A DNA stretch of 64,000 bases, from NCBI GenBank assembly GCA_013146195.2, contig CM028379.1, positions 61,214,409 through 61,278,408 of the forward strand. The letters run 5' to 3'. Made by a program: the position numbers and the translations under genes. The notes beneath the pieces are model-generated. The model was not told where the DNA came from. It saw only the letters and a list, made by a program, of their open reading frames with translations, and did not search any database. The DNA is from Codonopsis lanceolata. Taxonomy: Eukaryota > Streptophyta > Magnoliopsida > Asterales > Campanulaceae. Of the stretch, positions 1 through 11,250 are shown piece after piece (position 1 is the stretch's first letter; each line of letters opens with the position of its first letter).

Positions 1-43
1 TTGATATGGAATTTTCCCTGACAATCTATTTTGATAAAATGAT
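1..43 (-). CDS. LRR exon 5, copy A (partial)
   Basis: The 5' part of a 72-bp LRR exon, cut by the window edge. It follows an acceptor ending in CTAG and reads SFYQNRLSGKIPYQ. It is identical in sense to the complete copy B exon at 33938-34009. Confidence 0.75.
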
Positions 44-149
44 CTAGCAAAAATACGATTCAAAATATCATGAGTAATTGTCTCTAATAATAAAATTTAC
101 TTTGATAGGTTAAGGCTGAGATAAGAGAAACAAAGTAAATAATACTTAC

Positions 150-221
150 AGAATTTTAAGAGATGAATGATTACTTAATGCTTCAGGAATTGAACCATTG
201 AACCAGTTATTTCCGAAATAT
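150..221 (-). CDS. LRR exon 4, copy A
   Basis: 72-bp exon between AAACAG and GTAAG, open in phase 2. It reads YFGNNWFNGSIPEALSNHSS and on, with the N-x-x-x-G-x-I-P core of plant-type extracellular LRRs. The copy B counterpart (34116-34186) has lost one base, so this is the better-preserved version. Confidence 0.8.
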
Positions 222-296
222 CTGTTTTAAAATTGTAAGATTAAGAAGAATAACATACGTTAGATACCCACGATGTGGTCCAATATTTTCTTGATT

Positions 297-316
297 ATAT
301 ATATATATATATATAT
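297..316. repeat. (TA)n microsatellite
   Basis: About ten uninterrupted TA units in the intron after LRR exon 3/before LRR exon 4. The same site in copy B (about 34264) has only three or four units. Confidence 0.9.
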
Positions 317-1155
317 ACAAATTATCTATAGTTTGTTATATACTCTCGGTTCCACCCAAATAGTCTATCTTTGAAAAATGACTTAGCTTAATCAACATGT
401 TAATATGAAATGTGGATGGTAAAATTGAAATATTTGAAAATTGTAGACATTCTGATTAGAGTAAAAATTTTCATCTATCGGCTTCTTGCACTTGTTGGCG
501 TTGAATGTGATTGGCTTTTTTGTAGTGAATCAAGCTTCACTTGACGATCTATTGCTGGCCTGGAACATAACACATGTCAATCACAATATTTCAACCATTG
601 CGTTGATTTTTTTAATTTAGTTAGTCATGTGTCATGTCCTAAAGGTCGTTTTTATAGTCCCCCGGCTTCATATTATGTTCAATCCTCTTCTTCTAACCTG
701 TATACCGCTGTCCCCACCCTTTGTGAAACATTGCACTTCCTAGACTTCAACTCGTTTTCAAATAAAAATTTAATATTTTTTTTATAATGGATTCTTTACA
801 CTAGGGTTAATATAACAAGAAGAACAAAGAAAAAGAGAACTCCATGGCAAGGTTATAAGCTAGCTAGCTAATATAAAGCAGGAATTGGAAAAACAATTTC
901 ATTCAAACCGCCTAGTTGGTACTTGGTAGCGCCTCTTGAACGCGGCGAGTTTCATCCATCCATGGCAAGAGTAAAAATATTCATATATTCTACAAAATGG
1001 GATGATGGACGTGTGAGTGTGTGATAGTTGTGAGTATTATGTCAGTTGTGGGCCTTCAGTTGTGGCAGTAAATATGTTATGTTATTTTTATTTTATTTTT
1101 TACTTGTGCTTTCTATCGTTAGATATTTTTGACGGATATAGTAATATAACTTTTA
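317..1155. other. Non-coding, no feature recognised
   Basis: AT-rich intronic or intergenic DNA. The first 350 bases have a diverged partner at 34290-34530. I see no credible ORF, repeat array or transposon terminus. Confidence 0.5.
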
Positions 1156-1686
1156 GGTTTAAATCTCAATTTGTCATCTTATTTTTGACCAAAATTTATT
1201 AAGTTTATTTTACTTTTTTTTTCTTCAATTTAATCACTTTATTTGGTTTCGAAAATCAATAAGGTTACTAGAGTAAATCAATAAAGTCACTAGAGTCATT
1301 TCCATTAGTTAAGTTTGATGGAAATCTTTGAAAAATATGATGTTATTTTTATTTTATTTTTACTTGTGCTTTCTAATAATGTCTTTTAGGTTTAAATCCT
1401 TACCTTTATTAAGAAAATTTAATCACTTTATTTGGTTTGTTGACAAATTCAAGTCACACAATAAGAAATTATGTTTGGGAGAAGAAAGAGACCATCAAAA
1501 CCCCTAAATTTAGAAAGGGTATTTTTTTATTTTCCTAAAAACATTAAACTTTCCATCCAAATATATGAATAAGTGATGATCGTGCTAATTATGTGAAAGT
1601 AGAGTGATTCAATTGCGGAAAAAAAAAATAGAGTGAGCTTAATGAATTTTGGCCGAAAGTAGGGTGACCAAATTGAGATTTAAACT
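1156..1686. mobile_element. MULE-like MITE, copy 1
   Basis: Ends are inverted copies beginning GGTTTAAATCTCAATTTG, and longer inverted tracts follow (AAATTTATTAAG...ATCACTTTATTTGG against its complement near 1570-1670). The flanks TAACTTTTA and CACCTTTTA match at 7 of 9 positions, consistent with a diverged 9-bp target duplication of Mutator type. The inside includes a duplicated block (1076-1140 resembles 1330-1395). It is related to the better-defined element at 5403-5804. Confidence 0.7.
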
Positions 1687-2254
1687 CACCTTTTATTTTA
1701 AATATATTGGTTTCACCGTTTAATAACTAGATTTTGTGGTTTCAAAATTTTCCTAATAATTTGAAAGAAAAAAAAATAAGAAAGAGAAAATAAATTTTAA
1801 AATAAGGGTAATTATGTTATATAAATTTTTTTTATCAAAATAAAGATAATTATGTCTTAATTTTAGGTCTCGCTTAGACGTTGATATGACACGTAGCGAT
1901 TTTTAGAGCATTGCAAAATAATCACATCCAATTGCTTTATGTAAGCAAGACATTTTACCACACACAAACACACACACACACACACAAACTACATGGTGTT
2001 AATGGCCAAGTAATAAATTATGGAACTAATAAATGTCAGTTGCACTAAACAACAAAACTATAAGCATTAAAACCAGTGTGTATGGAAAGTATAAATGAGA
2101 TGTAAGGAGTAAAATATTAAAATATACTTCACCTGTTCCACCCAAAGTAATCATGTTCGAAAAAAATAAGAGATATATAACTAACAGTATATTTGGTCAT
2201 AATTACAATAATGTTTTAACATAATCAATATGTATATCTCTTGTTCATATAACA
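1687..2254. other. Non-coding, with (CA)n near 1968-1986
   Basis: AT-rich DNA with a short CA microsatellite. No coding signal is seen. Confidence 0.5.
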
Positions 2255-2860
2255 AAAGCAATTGCAAACAATTAACAAAGTAGAGCAAGATTAATTGAAA
2301 GAGAAGAGAGAGAAATTGGAGTCAAAGGACTTTCCAAATTTTATTATGGTCAACCTTATACACGTTCTAGGGTTACAATTATATATAGTGATACAATGTC
2401 GAACCCTAAATCGACTCAAATAAAGAAACATGAAAACAGTTTGTCGCACCGACGCGGTCGCTTCATTTCATGTGACAGGACTGCTTCGTCCTGACGAGGT
2501 CGCTTCCCTCCATTCATACAACCGCTTCATCTTCTATGAGAACTTGTCGAAACAATGTGGTCACTTGACGCGATTAATTCCAGTACCTAGAATACCCCAA
2601 AATCCAACGCGCTTGCCTTGCCTTGGTGACGCGACTGCCTTGCCAGACGCAGTCGCATTCTCCATACTGATGCGAATGCTTCTATGAAACAAACCCAAAA
2701 GTCCAACCTACAGGGAGCGTAGTGCCCCCCCGCGCACCCCCTTTCAGGTCTAACCAACTTCTACAACTTGCGAGCCTGTAAATCGAGCGATTAAATTCTC
2801 AATAATCTCACCTTGGTCAACACTCACCCAACTCAATTAGAAGATAAAGAACCCAACACT
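2255..2860 (-). mobile_element. Decayed copia LTR relic, copy A
   Basis: Similar to 35230-35700 in copy B over blocks such as CTAAATCGACTCAAATAA and the GACGCG-rich core. It lies directly downstream, in minus-strand sense, of a copia RNase H relic, so it is probably the 3' LTR of that element. The ends are not clear here. Confidence 0.6.
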
Positions 2861-2879
2861 CGAAATCACCCCCTTTTTT

Positions 2880-3607
2880 TACACCACATAGAAGTTGACC
2901 TCCGACATCTGTAACAACTAGAAATGTGCAACAAATCCAAACAATGATTGAACTTGTCTGTTGTAACCAACTTTGTCAGCATGTTTGCAAGATTTTCCGT
3001 GGTGTGAATCTTCTCACATCAATGTGTTTTGATCATGAATGATAAATCTAATTCTTCGCTAAGTTGATTGCACTCTGACTGTCACAATGCAATTGAACTC
3101 CACCTTACTGAATACCCAATTCTCTGACTAGGTCCCTAAGAATAAGGCTTCATTTGCAACTTTAACAACTGCCATGTATCCCGACTCCGTTTTAGATAAT
3201 TCAATAATAGGCTGAATCATAACTCTCCAACATATGGGTCCACCTGCAACGGGAAACATAACCCATGGTCGATCTCCTACGATCCAAGTCACCCGTAAAA
3301 TCCGAATAAACATACCCTACAACCGAAGGCTCCACACTCAGACTATCAAACATAATGTCGTAATTTGCCAATGGTGTATTAATAGGTTTGGCATCTCCCA
3401 TGTTAAACCTTTCCAACACCTTCTGATACTGTGCTGTGCGTATTTCTTTACCACTAACCGAAATATTTCCCCTTTTTTTTCTGATACTGCTTCCTTCCTC
3501 TTGAAGACCGACTTGCAACCAATAACCCTCTTCCCTTTAGGAAGATCCACCAAATACCATGTATCATTCTTGGGGAATGGCTTCATCTCCTTTACCATAG
3601 CAGTCAC
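2880..3607 (-). pseudogene. Decayed Ty1-copia pol: RT start and RNase H, minus strand
   Basis: From high to low coordinates the minus strand shows an RT-entry motif (NDTWYLVDLPKGKRVIGC, about 3500-3580), then RNase H motifs in shifting frames (RRSTMGYV near 3270, VAGGPICW, YMAVVKVANEALFL near 3140). Past a stop it continues with HCDSQSAINLAKN and KHIDVR (about 2990-3080). The centre of RT is deleted, and there are several frameshifts and stops. It is a dead fragment, abutted at 3609 by a CACTA terminus. Confidence 0.85.
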
Positions 3608-3608
3608 T

Positions 3609-4349
3609 CGCTACTAAAAACCGGCCAATTACCAACGGAAAAGTCCGTCGGTATTTACCGACGGACTTTCGTCAGCAAATGGGCGCCATATTTACTGACG
3701 GATATTCCGTCGGTAATCCAAAAGTAAAACAAAAAAGTTCGTCGGTAAATTAAATGGAAAATAACGCCATATTTATTGACGGAATATTCCGTCAGTAATG
3801 TCTAGTTTCCATCAGTAATTCCCGACGGATAATGTCTGTCAGTAATTACTGACGGACATTTCCGTCAGTGATTACAAAATAAAAATTAATCCTACCAGTC
3901 TTCTCTCTTCGCAAATCAGACAGATATCAGTGCTCACAATCTCTCTTCGCAAACCTCAGCCTGCCATCGATGCCCTCACCGCAGCCACTGCCGCCACCGC
4001 AGCCACTGCATCCACCGCAACCACTGTGCACACTCCTTCCGTTCACATTCCCTCTTGCTCTAACACTTCCTAAAGTGCTCAGGTACGTCTCTCTCAAACC
4101 CTAGATTTCCCCCTCTCCTTTTTTCACGGTCTCTCTCAAATCCTTTTCTCAAACTCTCTATTCGCTATTCGTCAGCCACTGCCAATCGCTTTGCTTCAAC
4201 TCCCTCCGCCACCGTCAACCCAGGTACTGCTCTTTTATCTTCGGTAGATTAAATAATTTATTTTTGAGCTATAAATATTAAATACTCCACTAGTTTGTTG
4301 GAGCATTTGAAGATAATGCAGCCTTTAAAATGCAACATCAGCTTTTTTT
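3609..4349 (+). mobile_element. CACTA (En/Spm-like) 5' end fragment
   Basis: A degenerate terminus (CGCTACTAAAAACCGG, compare CACTACTAAAAA ends) is followed by about 270 bp of subterminal repeats built on CCGTCGGTAA and TTACCGACGG in both orientations. A non-coding leader with short CT-rich and GCCACTGC repeats follows (3890-4240). It stops where shared duplicated sequence resumes near 4350. There is no transposase and no second terminus, so this is a truncated end. Confidence 0.75.
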
Positions 4350-4446
4350 GACACTACATTGTTTGACTTTCTTTTTGGTCAACTCCTCCTAAAAAACCGG
4401 AGGGGTTGTATATGAACTTACTGAGTTTTGTTCGCTCACCCGTTTC

Positions 4447-5167
4447 TAGAACTGTCAAGGTGGGTTAGCGGTGCGGGCCAACCCACAACCTGCTATAACC
4501 CACCATTTGGCGGGCGGGGCGGGCCAACCCATGAAATGTGGCGGGCCGAGAAATTGCCAACCCAACCCAACCCATCTTGGGTTGTGGTTTAGGCGGGCCA
4601 ACCCACCAACTTTTTCCCAATTAATCTAAATAATAAAAATAATCATAAATAATACAAAAAAATGTCACAATTCATTAAACAAAGTATATTTTCTACAATT
4701 ATATTTTTAATAGTGTTTTCTAACAACCTTCTCTAATATTTATAGTATAAAATGAGAAAAAAATAGAAGTAAGAAATTATTTTATCATTACTATTTTTGT
4801 ATGTTCTTATAATCATTTTTTCTATAAATATTGCGGTTTATATACCTTATTCTGATATCTATAGTTGTTATAAGTGTTATTTTTTGAACGAATTCAAAAT
4901 CATTTACTAATATTTCAGATATAAAAAATAATCTTACATTTTGAGCGAAAAATGATTTAAACTAATTATTTCAAATTTATGACTTGGTTATTTGAAACTA
5001 GTATATGGCGGGTCAACCCACCCCAACCCACCTCAACCCGCAACTCACCGCGGGCTCAACCCATTTGACCTACCTCCTAATGGGTTCATATATTCCCAAC
5101 TCAACCCACCTTTTTTAAGTGACGGGGCTGACCAACCCAACGGGCTCAACCCATTTTGACAGCTCTA
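4447..5167. mobile_element. hAT-type non-autonomous element with GGC-rich subterminal repeats
   Basis: A 721-bp insertion flanked by a perfect 8-bp duplication CCCGTTTC (4439-4446 and 5168-5175). Termini are TAGAACTGTCAA and TTTGACAGCTCTA, typical of hAT TIRs. Both ends are dense in GGGTTGG/CCAACCC and GGCGGGCC motifs, and the middle is AT-rich. Copy B (about 37818-37830) has the site without the insertion. Confidence 0.9.
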
Positions 5168-5402
5168 CCCGTTTCCTATTCCTTTTCTTTCGGGACATAA
5201 ATAAGAAATGTAAACTTTGGTATGGTTTGTTTGGGCCCAAGTTGAAGAGAATAATAATATGTCATGTTATGGATTTCTACTTTGTAATCTTTGATTTGAA
5301 TTTGAGGTTTGATTTAGATATGTTCTTTGGAATTGTAAACAAACTATTAAGAATCTACGTTGGGTATTTTAATCGATTACGTGAAAGATACATTAATTAT
5401 AT

Positions 5403-5804
5403 GGTTTAAATATCAATTTGGTCACCTTACATTCGGTCAAAATTCATTAAGTTTACTCTACTTTTTTTTCTCAATTTAATCACTCTACTTTCACATTATT
5501 AGCACGTTCATCACTCCATCCATATATTTGGATGGAAAGTTTAATTTTTTTAGGAAAATCAAAAAATACCCTTACTAAATTTGGGGGTTTTGAGGGTCTT
5601 CTTCTCCTCTCAAATATAATTTCTTATTGTGTGACTTGAATTTGTCAAAACACCTTTCAAAGGTAGGGGTATTATTGTCTTTTCAAAGATTTCCATCCAA
5701 CTTAACTAACGGAAATGACTCTAGTGACCTTATTGACTTTCGAAGCCAAATATAGTGATTAAATTGAGGAAAAAAAAGTAGAGTGAGCTTAATGAATTTA
5801 AACC
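5403..5804. mobile_element. MULE-like MITE with perfect 9-bp target duplication
   Basis: A 402-bp element that begins GGTTTAAATATC and ends TTTAAACC, flanked on both sides by TAATTATAT (5394-5402 and 5805-5813). Long inverted arms include AAATTCATTAAG and TCAATTTAATCACT. The right arm has lost about 35 bp close to the end. Copy B (about 38035-38065) has a matching site without the element. Confidence 0.9.
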
Positions 5805-5974
5805 TAATTATATCTATTTGGTTTAGTACAATTTTGAAAGATATGATTGGTGACGTGGCCATTATGTGGACCCATGTACTCTGACTCAAATTTTAGGGTG
5901 TTACACTTACTGAACAACTTAATTTGAAAATTTTAACTTATTTCTTAACCCAAAATGTGGTCATGGGTAAGAAT

Positions 5975-6610
5975 TGTTGGAATATTTGGGGTAAATATGT
6001 ATGGGTGAATGATTAAGTCACCACAAAAGAGTCTAAACCCACATTGAAAGGGCAGTGTCGCTCGCTGAACCAACACACCCGTTAGAGTGGTGGGCGGCAG
6101 TTGGGCTCGAACAGACACGTCCAGGTTCGATGCTGGGGCGCACGGCAGTAGTGAATGGGCAGCCGTCACTCGAGCAGACACGTCCAAGTTCACTGAACAT
6201 GCCACGGGTTGCATCCTTTGTGAAAAGACTCGACCAAGGCTATATAAAGACCCCTCTTCCAGTCATTCAGTCATAAAAGTCCAAACAACACTCTCTCAGT
6301 CTTAACATCCGAAAAAATCTTAAGTGTTTTACAAAAGAAATCCAGTTTTCTTTTACTCCTTTTCCTTCTCCCATTTTGTGAAAGCTTGAAGAGCAAGTCA
6401 GCAAATTTGGTTCGTCCGTCAAAGGTTAGTAAGTGCAAGTTTAACTTTTGGAAGAAACGTTGTATCTTGGGAGACAATTGCCAACCTTCCGTTTGTACCG
6501 TTGCGGAGGCAATATTTGTATTAAGGAGATTTGCCTTGGCATACCTCGTTTCATACTTCATCTACAAATCTGCTTTGAAGATATTAAGATAATCAAAATT
6601 ATTTACAACA
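5975..6610 (+). repeat. 5' LTR of copia element 1
   Basis: 636 bp, beginning TGTTGGAATATTTGG and ending ATTTACAACA. Target duplication AGAAT precedes it. It holds the promoter region with a TATA box at 6241-6248. Confidence 0.95.
6241..6248 (+). promoter_or_regulatory. TATA box in 5' LTR of copia element 1
   Basis: TATATAAA preceded by GACCAAGGC, about 270 bp into the LTR. The same box is at 11517-11524 in the 3' LTR. Transcription would start some 30 bp downstream. Confidence 0.65.
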
Positions 6611-6699
6611 ATCTTAAGACAAATATTATCAGGTATTTAATTTTATTTATCTTTTTCTTCATCCCCTTCTTATTTGATTTTCTGTTTTCGTGACAGAAA

Positions 6700-7437
6700 A
6701 TGGCTAATGGAAATGAATCCACTAGTGAAACTGTTGCAACCACTCCGAGTCCGAGTGCGTTTGCAAGCACTTCAAGTGCAAATCAGCTTCTTATGCCACC
6801 GGCCTCGCAGTACGAGAAACCGGAAAAGTTCAATGGAACTGATTTCAAGCGTTGGCAACAGAAAATGTTGTTCTATCTCACAACGCTTGGATTGGTAAAA
6901 TTCTTGCGTGAAGAATGTCCTGTAGCGGAAGGTACAATTGACAAGGCAATGCAATTGGCTATTGATGCATGGAAACATGCGGATTACCTATGCCGGAACT
7001 ATATTTTGAATGGACTAGACAACACATTGTATAATGTGTACTACACCATTCAAACTGCAAAAAGGCTTTGGGAATCTCTCGAAAAAAAATACAAAACCGA
7101 AGATGCTGGAACAAAGAAATTCTTTGTTGCAAAATTTTTAGATTTTAAAATGATTGATTCTAAAACGGTAATGAATCAGGTTGAGGAGATACAAGTTCTG
7201 TTACATAACATTGAAGCTGAAGGCATGCAATTGAGCGAGTCCTTCCAAATTGCATGTATAATTGAGAAGTTGCCTCCTTCATGGAGAGATTTCAAAAATT
7301 ACCTCAAGCACAAACGCAAGGAAATGTCAATGGAAGACTTGCTTGTTCGTCTTCGTATTGAAGAGGACAATCGTGGTGCAGAAAAAAGAGCCCGAACATG
7401 GAAGCAAAGGCTAACATGGTTGAAGACTCGGGCCTAA
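6700..7437 (+). pseudogene. gag: copia gag (5' part, frameshifted)
   Basis: Begins at ATG 6700, about 90 bp after the LTR. The protein has the usual copia capsid features: KPEKFNGTDFKRW near the start, then YNVYYTIQTAKRLWESLEKK and LPPSWRDFKNYLKHKRKEMS. Near 7397 a base loss moves the frame (MEAKANMVEDSG continues in another frame) and near 7434 it shifts back. The CCHC zinc knuckle follows at 7525-7566 in the original gag frame. No clean initiator-tRNA primer site is seen after the LTR, only a weak TATCAGG at about 6627. Confidence 0.92.
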
Positions 7438-7524
7438 GAACAACAAAAGAAAGCGTGATGACTCTTCTAAGGACAAGAAGACAAGTAATGACAACAACAA
7501 CAAGCGCTTCAAGTTCAAAGGGGC

Positions 7525-7566
7525 TGTTTCAATTGTGGGAAAACCGGTCATCGGGCGAAGGATTGC
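7525..7566 (+). pseudogene. gag zinc knuckle of copia element 1
   Basis: Reads CFNCGKTGHRAKDC, a perfect CX2CX4HX4C nucleic-acid-binding knuckle, in the gag frame but after the gag stop at 7435-7437. Confidence 0.9.
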
Positions 7567-7599
7567 GAAGCAAGAAGAAGAAGCCTCCCCAAGCAAACA

Positions 7600-7894
7600 T
7601 GACAGAAGTGGACACTCTCTCTACGGGTATTTCCGAAGTAAGTATGGCTGTCTGTTGTATGTGAAGCCAACTTGGTGTCAAGCGTCAAGGATTGGTGGGT
7701 GGACACGAGGAGCCACTCGTCACATATGTGCCGACAAAAGCTTGTTTACAGAATACAAGAAAATGGAACGTGAAGATTTTCTCTATATGGGAAATTCCGC
7801 AACCTCCAAGATTGAAGGCATTGGGAAGGTGATATTGAAGTTCACATCGGGAAAGGAGCTTACTCTCAACGATGTAATGCATGTACCGACATAA
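7600..7894 (+). pseudogene. copia protease region
   Basis: Shows GATRHICADKSLFTEYKKM and GKELTLNDVMHVP, the conserved stretch around and after the aspartic protease site. The catalytic D-T-G triad is broken by one extra base near 7705, and a stop ends the frame at about 7892. The protease cannot be made as written. Confidence 0.88.
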
Positions 7895-7917
7895 GGAAAA
7901 ATTTAATTTCCGGTTCA

Positions 7918-8966
7918 TTGCTTAGTAAGAAAGGTTTTAAAGTTGTATTTGAATCTGATAAATTTGTACTTACTAAGGGAGGGATGTATGTTGGGAAAGG
8001 ATACTTGCTAGATGGCCTATTTAAGGCAAATGTTGTTGTAGTGGACAAGAAGTCCACCTATTTGTACCCACAAGCTATTAATAAAATTGATAATTCTATT
8101 TACTTGTGCGAGTCTTCTAATTTATGGCATAGTCGCTTAGGACATGTGAATCGTGCTTCTTTAAGAAAGCTTGTAGGTTTAGGACTTATTCCAAAACTTG
8201 ATTCAATAAAAGATCACAAATGTGAAATTTGTGTTGAAGCAAAATTTGCAAAGAAACCTTTTAAATCAATTGAAAGAACTAGCCAACTGTTGGGTTTAAT
8301 TCATAGCGATTTATGTGACTTAAAATTTGTCCCAACTCGAGGCGGTAAGAAATACTTTATTATTTCATTGACGATCAAAGTAGATATTGTTATGTCTATT
8401 TGTTAAGTAGTAAAGATGAAGCAATGGATGCTTTCATCACTTACAAAAATGAAGTTGAAAATCAACTTGAAAAGTCAATTAAAGTATTAAGGTCCGATAG
8501 AGGTGGTGAATATGAATCGATAGAGTCTAGTGACTTATGTTCCAAATTTGGAATCATTCATCAAACAACCGCACCCTATACTCCGACAAAATGGTATTCT
8601 TGAGAGGAAAAATAGAACTTTAAAAGACATGGTTAATTGCATGCTTGTAAGTTACGGTTTACCAAAACTTGTGGGGAAGCGGTGTTGTACGCTAATTTTG
8701 TGTTGAATGCAATTCCACACAAGAAAAGCGGTTCCATACCATATGAACTGTGGAAAGGAAGAAAGCCTTCCTACAAATTCCTCAAAGTGTGGGGGTGCCT
8801 AGCAAAGGTTGCCGTTCCACCTCCTAAACGGTCAAAGTTAGGACCTAAGACCATTGATTGTATATTCATTGGGTATGCAATGAATAGTAGTGCGTACAGA
8901 TTCTTAGTACATAAATCTGAAATAAATGACATTCATGTCAATACAATAATTGAATCTCGTGGCTGA
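7918..8966 (+). pseudogene. copia integrase (three frames)
   Basis: The GAG-pre-integrase/HHCC zinc region is clear (HSRLGHVNRASLRKL, then CEICVEAKFAKKPF) at about 8146-8280. The catalytic core continues across frame breaks near 8380 and 8600 (LRSDRGGEYES around 8488-8520, HQTTAPYTP). The C-terminal part (ANFVLNAIPHKKSGSIPYEL, WGCLAKV, FIGYAMNS) lies at 8690-8910. Two frameshifts plus a stop make it non-functional. Confidence 0.9.
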
Positions 8967-9099
8967 ATTTTTTGAGGACGTGTTCCCTATGAAAAAGGAT
9001 ATTTGTGAAAATACTCCTAAGAGACCACGTGAAAGTGCTTCGAAAAATAATGAGGATCTTGAACCAAGAAGAAGCAAAAGAGCTAAAAGCTGCTAAAAC

Positions 9100-9962
9100 T
9101 TTTGGTCCAGATTTTATCTCAATTTTATGATTGAAGATGAGCCTCAATCATTTAAAGAAGCCATGGACGACTCGAGAATCTACATTACGGAAAGAAGGCG
9201 TAAATAGTGAAATTGAATCCATTTTAAGCAACAACACTTGGCAAGTAGTTGATCTTCCAAAAGGTTCTAAACCAATAGGATGCAAATGGATTTTCAAAAA
9301 AAACTAAGACGGATGGTTCCGTGGATAAATATAAGGCTCGTCTTGTAGCTAAAGGATATCGTCAAAAGGAAGGGTTTGATTTCTTTGACACATATTCTCT
9401 GTTACGAATTACTTCAATTCGAATCTTAATAGCCATTGCCGCATTATATAAATTGCGAGATACATCAAATGGATGTGAAAGCGCATTTTAAATGGTGATT
9501 TGAATGAAGAAATTTACATGGAACAACCGAAGGCTTCAAAGTAAAAGGACAAGAGCACAAGGTGTGCAAGCTTGTTAAGTCCTTGTATGGTTTGAAGCAA
9601 GCTCTAAACAATGGCATGAGAAATTTGACAATGTCATGACTAGGAATGGTTTTATCACAAATGAATGTGATAAGTGTGCATACTCAAAGAAATTTGGTAA
9701 CACATATGTATTTGTTTGTTTATATGTAGATGACATGCTCATATTTGGTCATGACATTGAGGTTATAAACAAAACAAAGAAAATGTTCACCAATAACTTT
9801 GATATGAAAGATATGGGTGAAGTAGATGTAATCTTGGGAATGAAAGTTTCTAAAACTTCCAATGGAATTAATTTATCTCAAACACATTATGTGGATAAAA
9901 TGATTGAGAGATTTAATTCTCATGGTATTAAAGAGACTAATAATCCTTTTTGCCCCATATAG
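9100..9962 (+). pseudogene. copia reverse transcriptase (multiple frameshifts)
   Basis: Motifs appear in different frames: NNTWQVVDLPKGSKPIGCKW (about 9228-9288), HQMDVKAHF (about 9462), EEIYMEQP (about 9510) and the active-site YVDDMLIFGHD at 9723-9755. Between 9100 and 9640 almost every 60-100 bp needs a frame change. The last 327 bp (9636-9962) are open. Confidence 0.9.
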
Positions 9963-10049
9963 TTCTTCACAAGAATCTTGGGAATGCTTGAAACAACAAT
10001 TAGAGTATTCCCAAATCATTGGAAGCCTAATGTACTTGATGCGTGCACA

Positions 10050-10660
10050 AGGCGGATATAGCTTACGTTGTAAGTAAGCTAAGTCGTTTACTAGCAATCC
10101 TAATAATGAACATTGGAATGCATTATTAAGAGTATTAGGATACATAAAACGAACTAGAGAGTATTCATTGCACTATAGCAATTATCCTCCGGTAGTTGAA
10201 GGATATAGTGATGCAAATTGGATATCTGATACAGATGCATGAATCCAAGTCTACTAGTGGCTATGTATTTACTCTCGGTGGAGGTGCCATATCTTGGAAA
10301 TCTTCTAAGCAAACTTGTATTGCTCGATCAACGATGGAATCTGAGTTTATTGCTTTAGATAAAGCTGGACAAGAAGCCGAATGGCTTAGACACTTCTTAG
10401 AAGATATTCCTCTATGGCCAAAACACGTGCCTGCTATATGTATACATTGTGATAATCAAGCAGCTTTAGCTAGGGCGGAAAATTTTATATATAACGGCAA
10501 ATCTCGACACATACGTCGTAGACATAACACCGTTAGACAGTTACTCTCAAACGGAACAATTTCAATTGATTTCGTGCGATCAAAGGATAACCTTGCGGAT
10601 CCATTTACTAAAGGTTTATCTAAAGAGAGAATAAGCGTGCATCGAAAGAAATGGGGCTAA
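10050..10660 (+). pseudogene. copia RNase H
   Basis: The open stretch 10196-10660 carries KSTSGYVFTLGGGAISW, the D-N-Q-A-A-L catalytic context and the C-terminal DFVRSKDNLADPFTKGL, ending with a stop at 10658. The preceding SNPNNEHWNALLRVLGYIKR (10085-10150) belongs to the connection domain and is in another frame. This is the best-preserved part of pol. Confidence 0.92.
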
Positions 10661-11250
10661 AGCCTAAACAAATCTAAGTCAACTTGACGGAAACCTAACC
10701 TGGTGACTGGAGATCCCATGGACTAGGTTCAATAGGAAAACTAGTCATGATTGATTTGAGCAAAGCACTTGGAAGTTTATCTTCATCCCATTTCTATAAT
10801 GAAAAAGTGATGCCTACAAAATGGTAGAGGTTAAGCTATTGCTTTTAATGATGACTATATCTTGTAAATTAGTACAAGTGGGGTAATATAGGATACTCTT
10901 TATAGCACATCACCTATGTAAGTGTGAACGTGGCCGGTTCGTTGAGAAATTTTCTTAGGCAAATTCTCTAAAGCACTCGCAGAACCAAGAAAGTTCAGGG
11001 CCGAAATAATGAACACAATAGAGAACCAAAATCTGATATGAAAATTCAATGTGTTTGGTCTATTGTTTAAACTTACAATAACGCCTGACAGTTCAATACG
11101 TTACGTACACTGATCAGCCAAGTAAGTTCGATAGATTCTTACTAAAGAAGGTTCAAAGCGAAAGCCACCTATTTTGATGCATTGATTTTCAGTTATGCTT
11201 CTTCTTCTTCTTTCTTTTCCGTGTCGACTTTTTCCATTCATGTGGGGGAT
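10661..11250 (+). other. 3' untranslated region and polypurine tract of copia element 1
   Basis: Non-coding. It ends in the purine-rich GTGGGGGA just before the 3' LTR (11243-11250), the expected plus-strand primer. Confidence 0.75.

Noticed and set aside
6055..6305. Short ORFs on both strands, repeated near 11331
   Set aside because: Both copies lie inside the copia LTRs and are non-coding promoter sequence.
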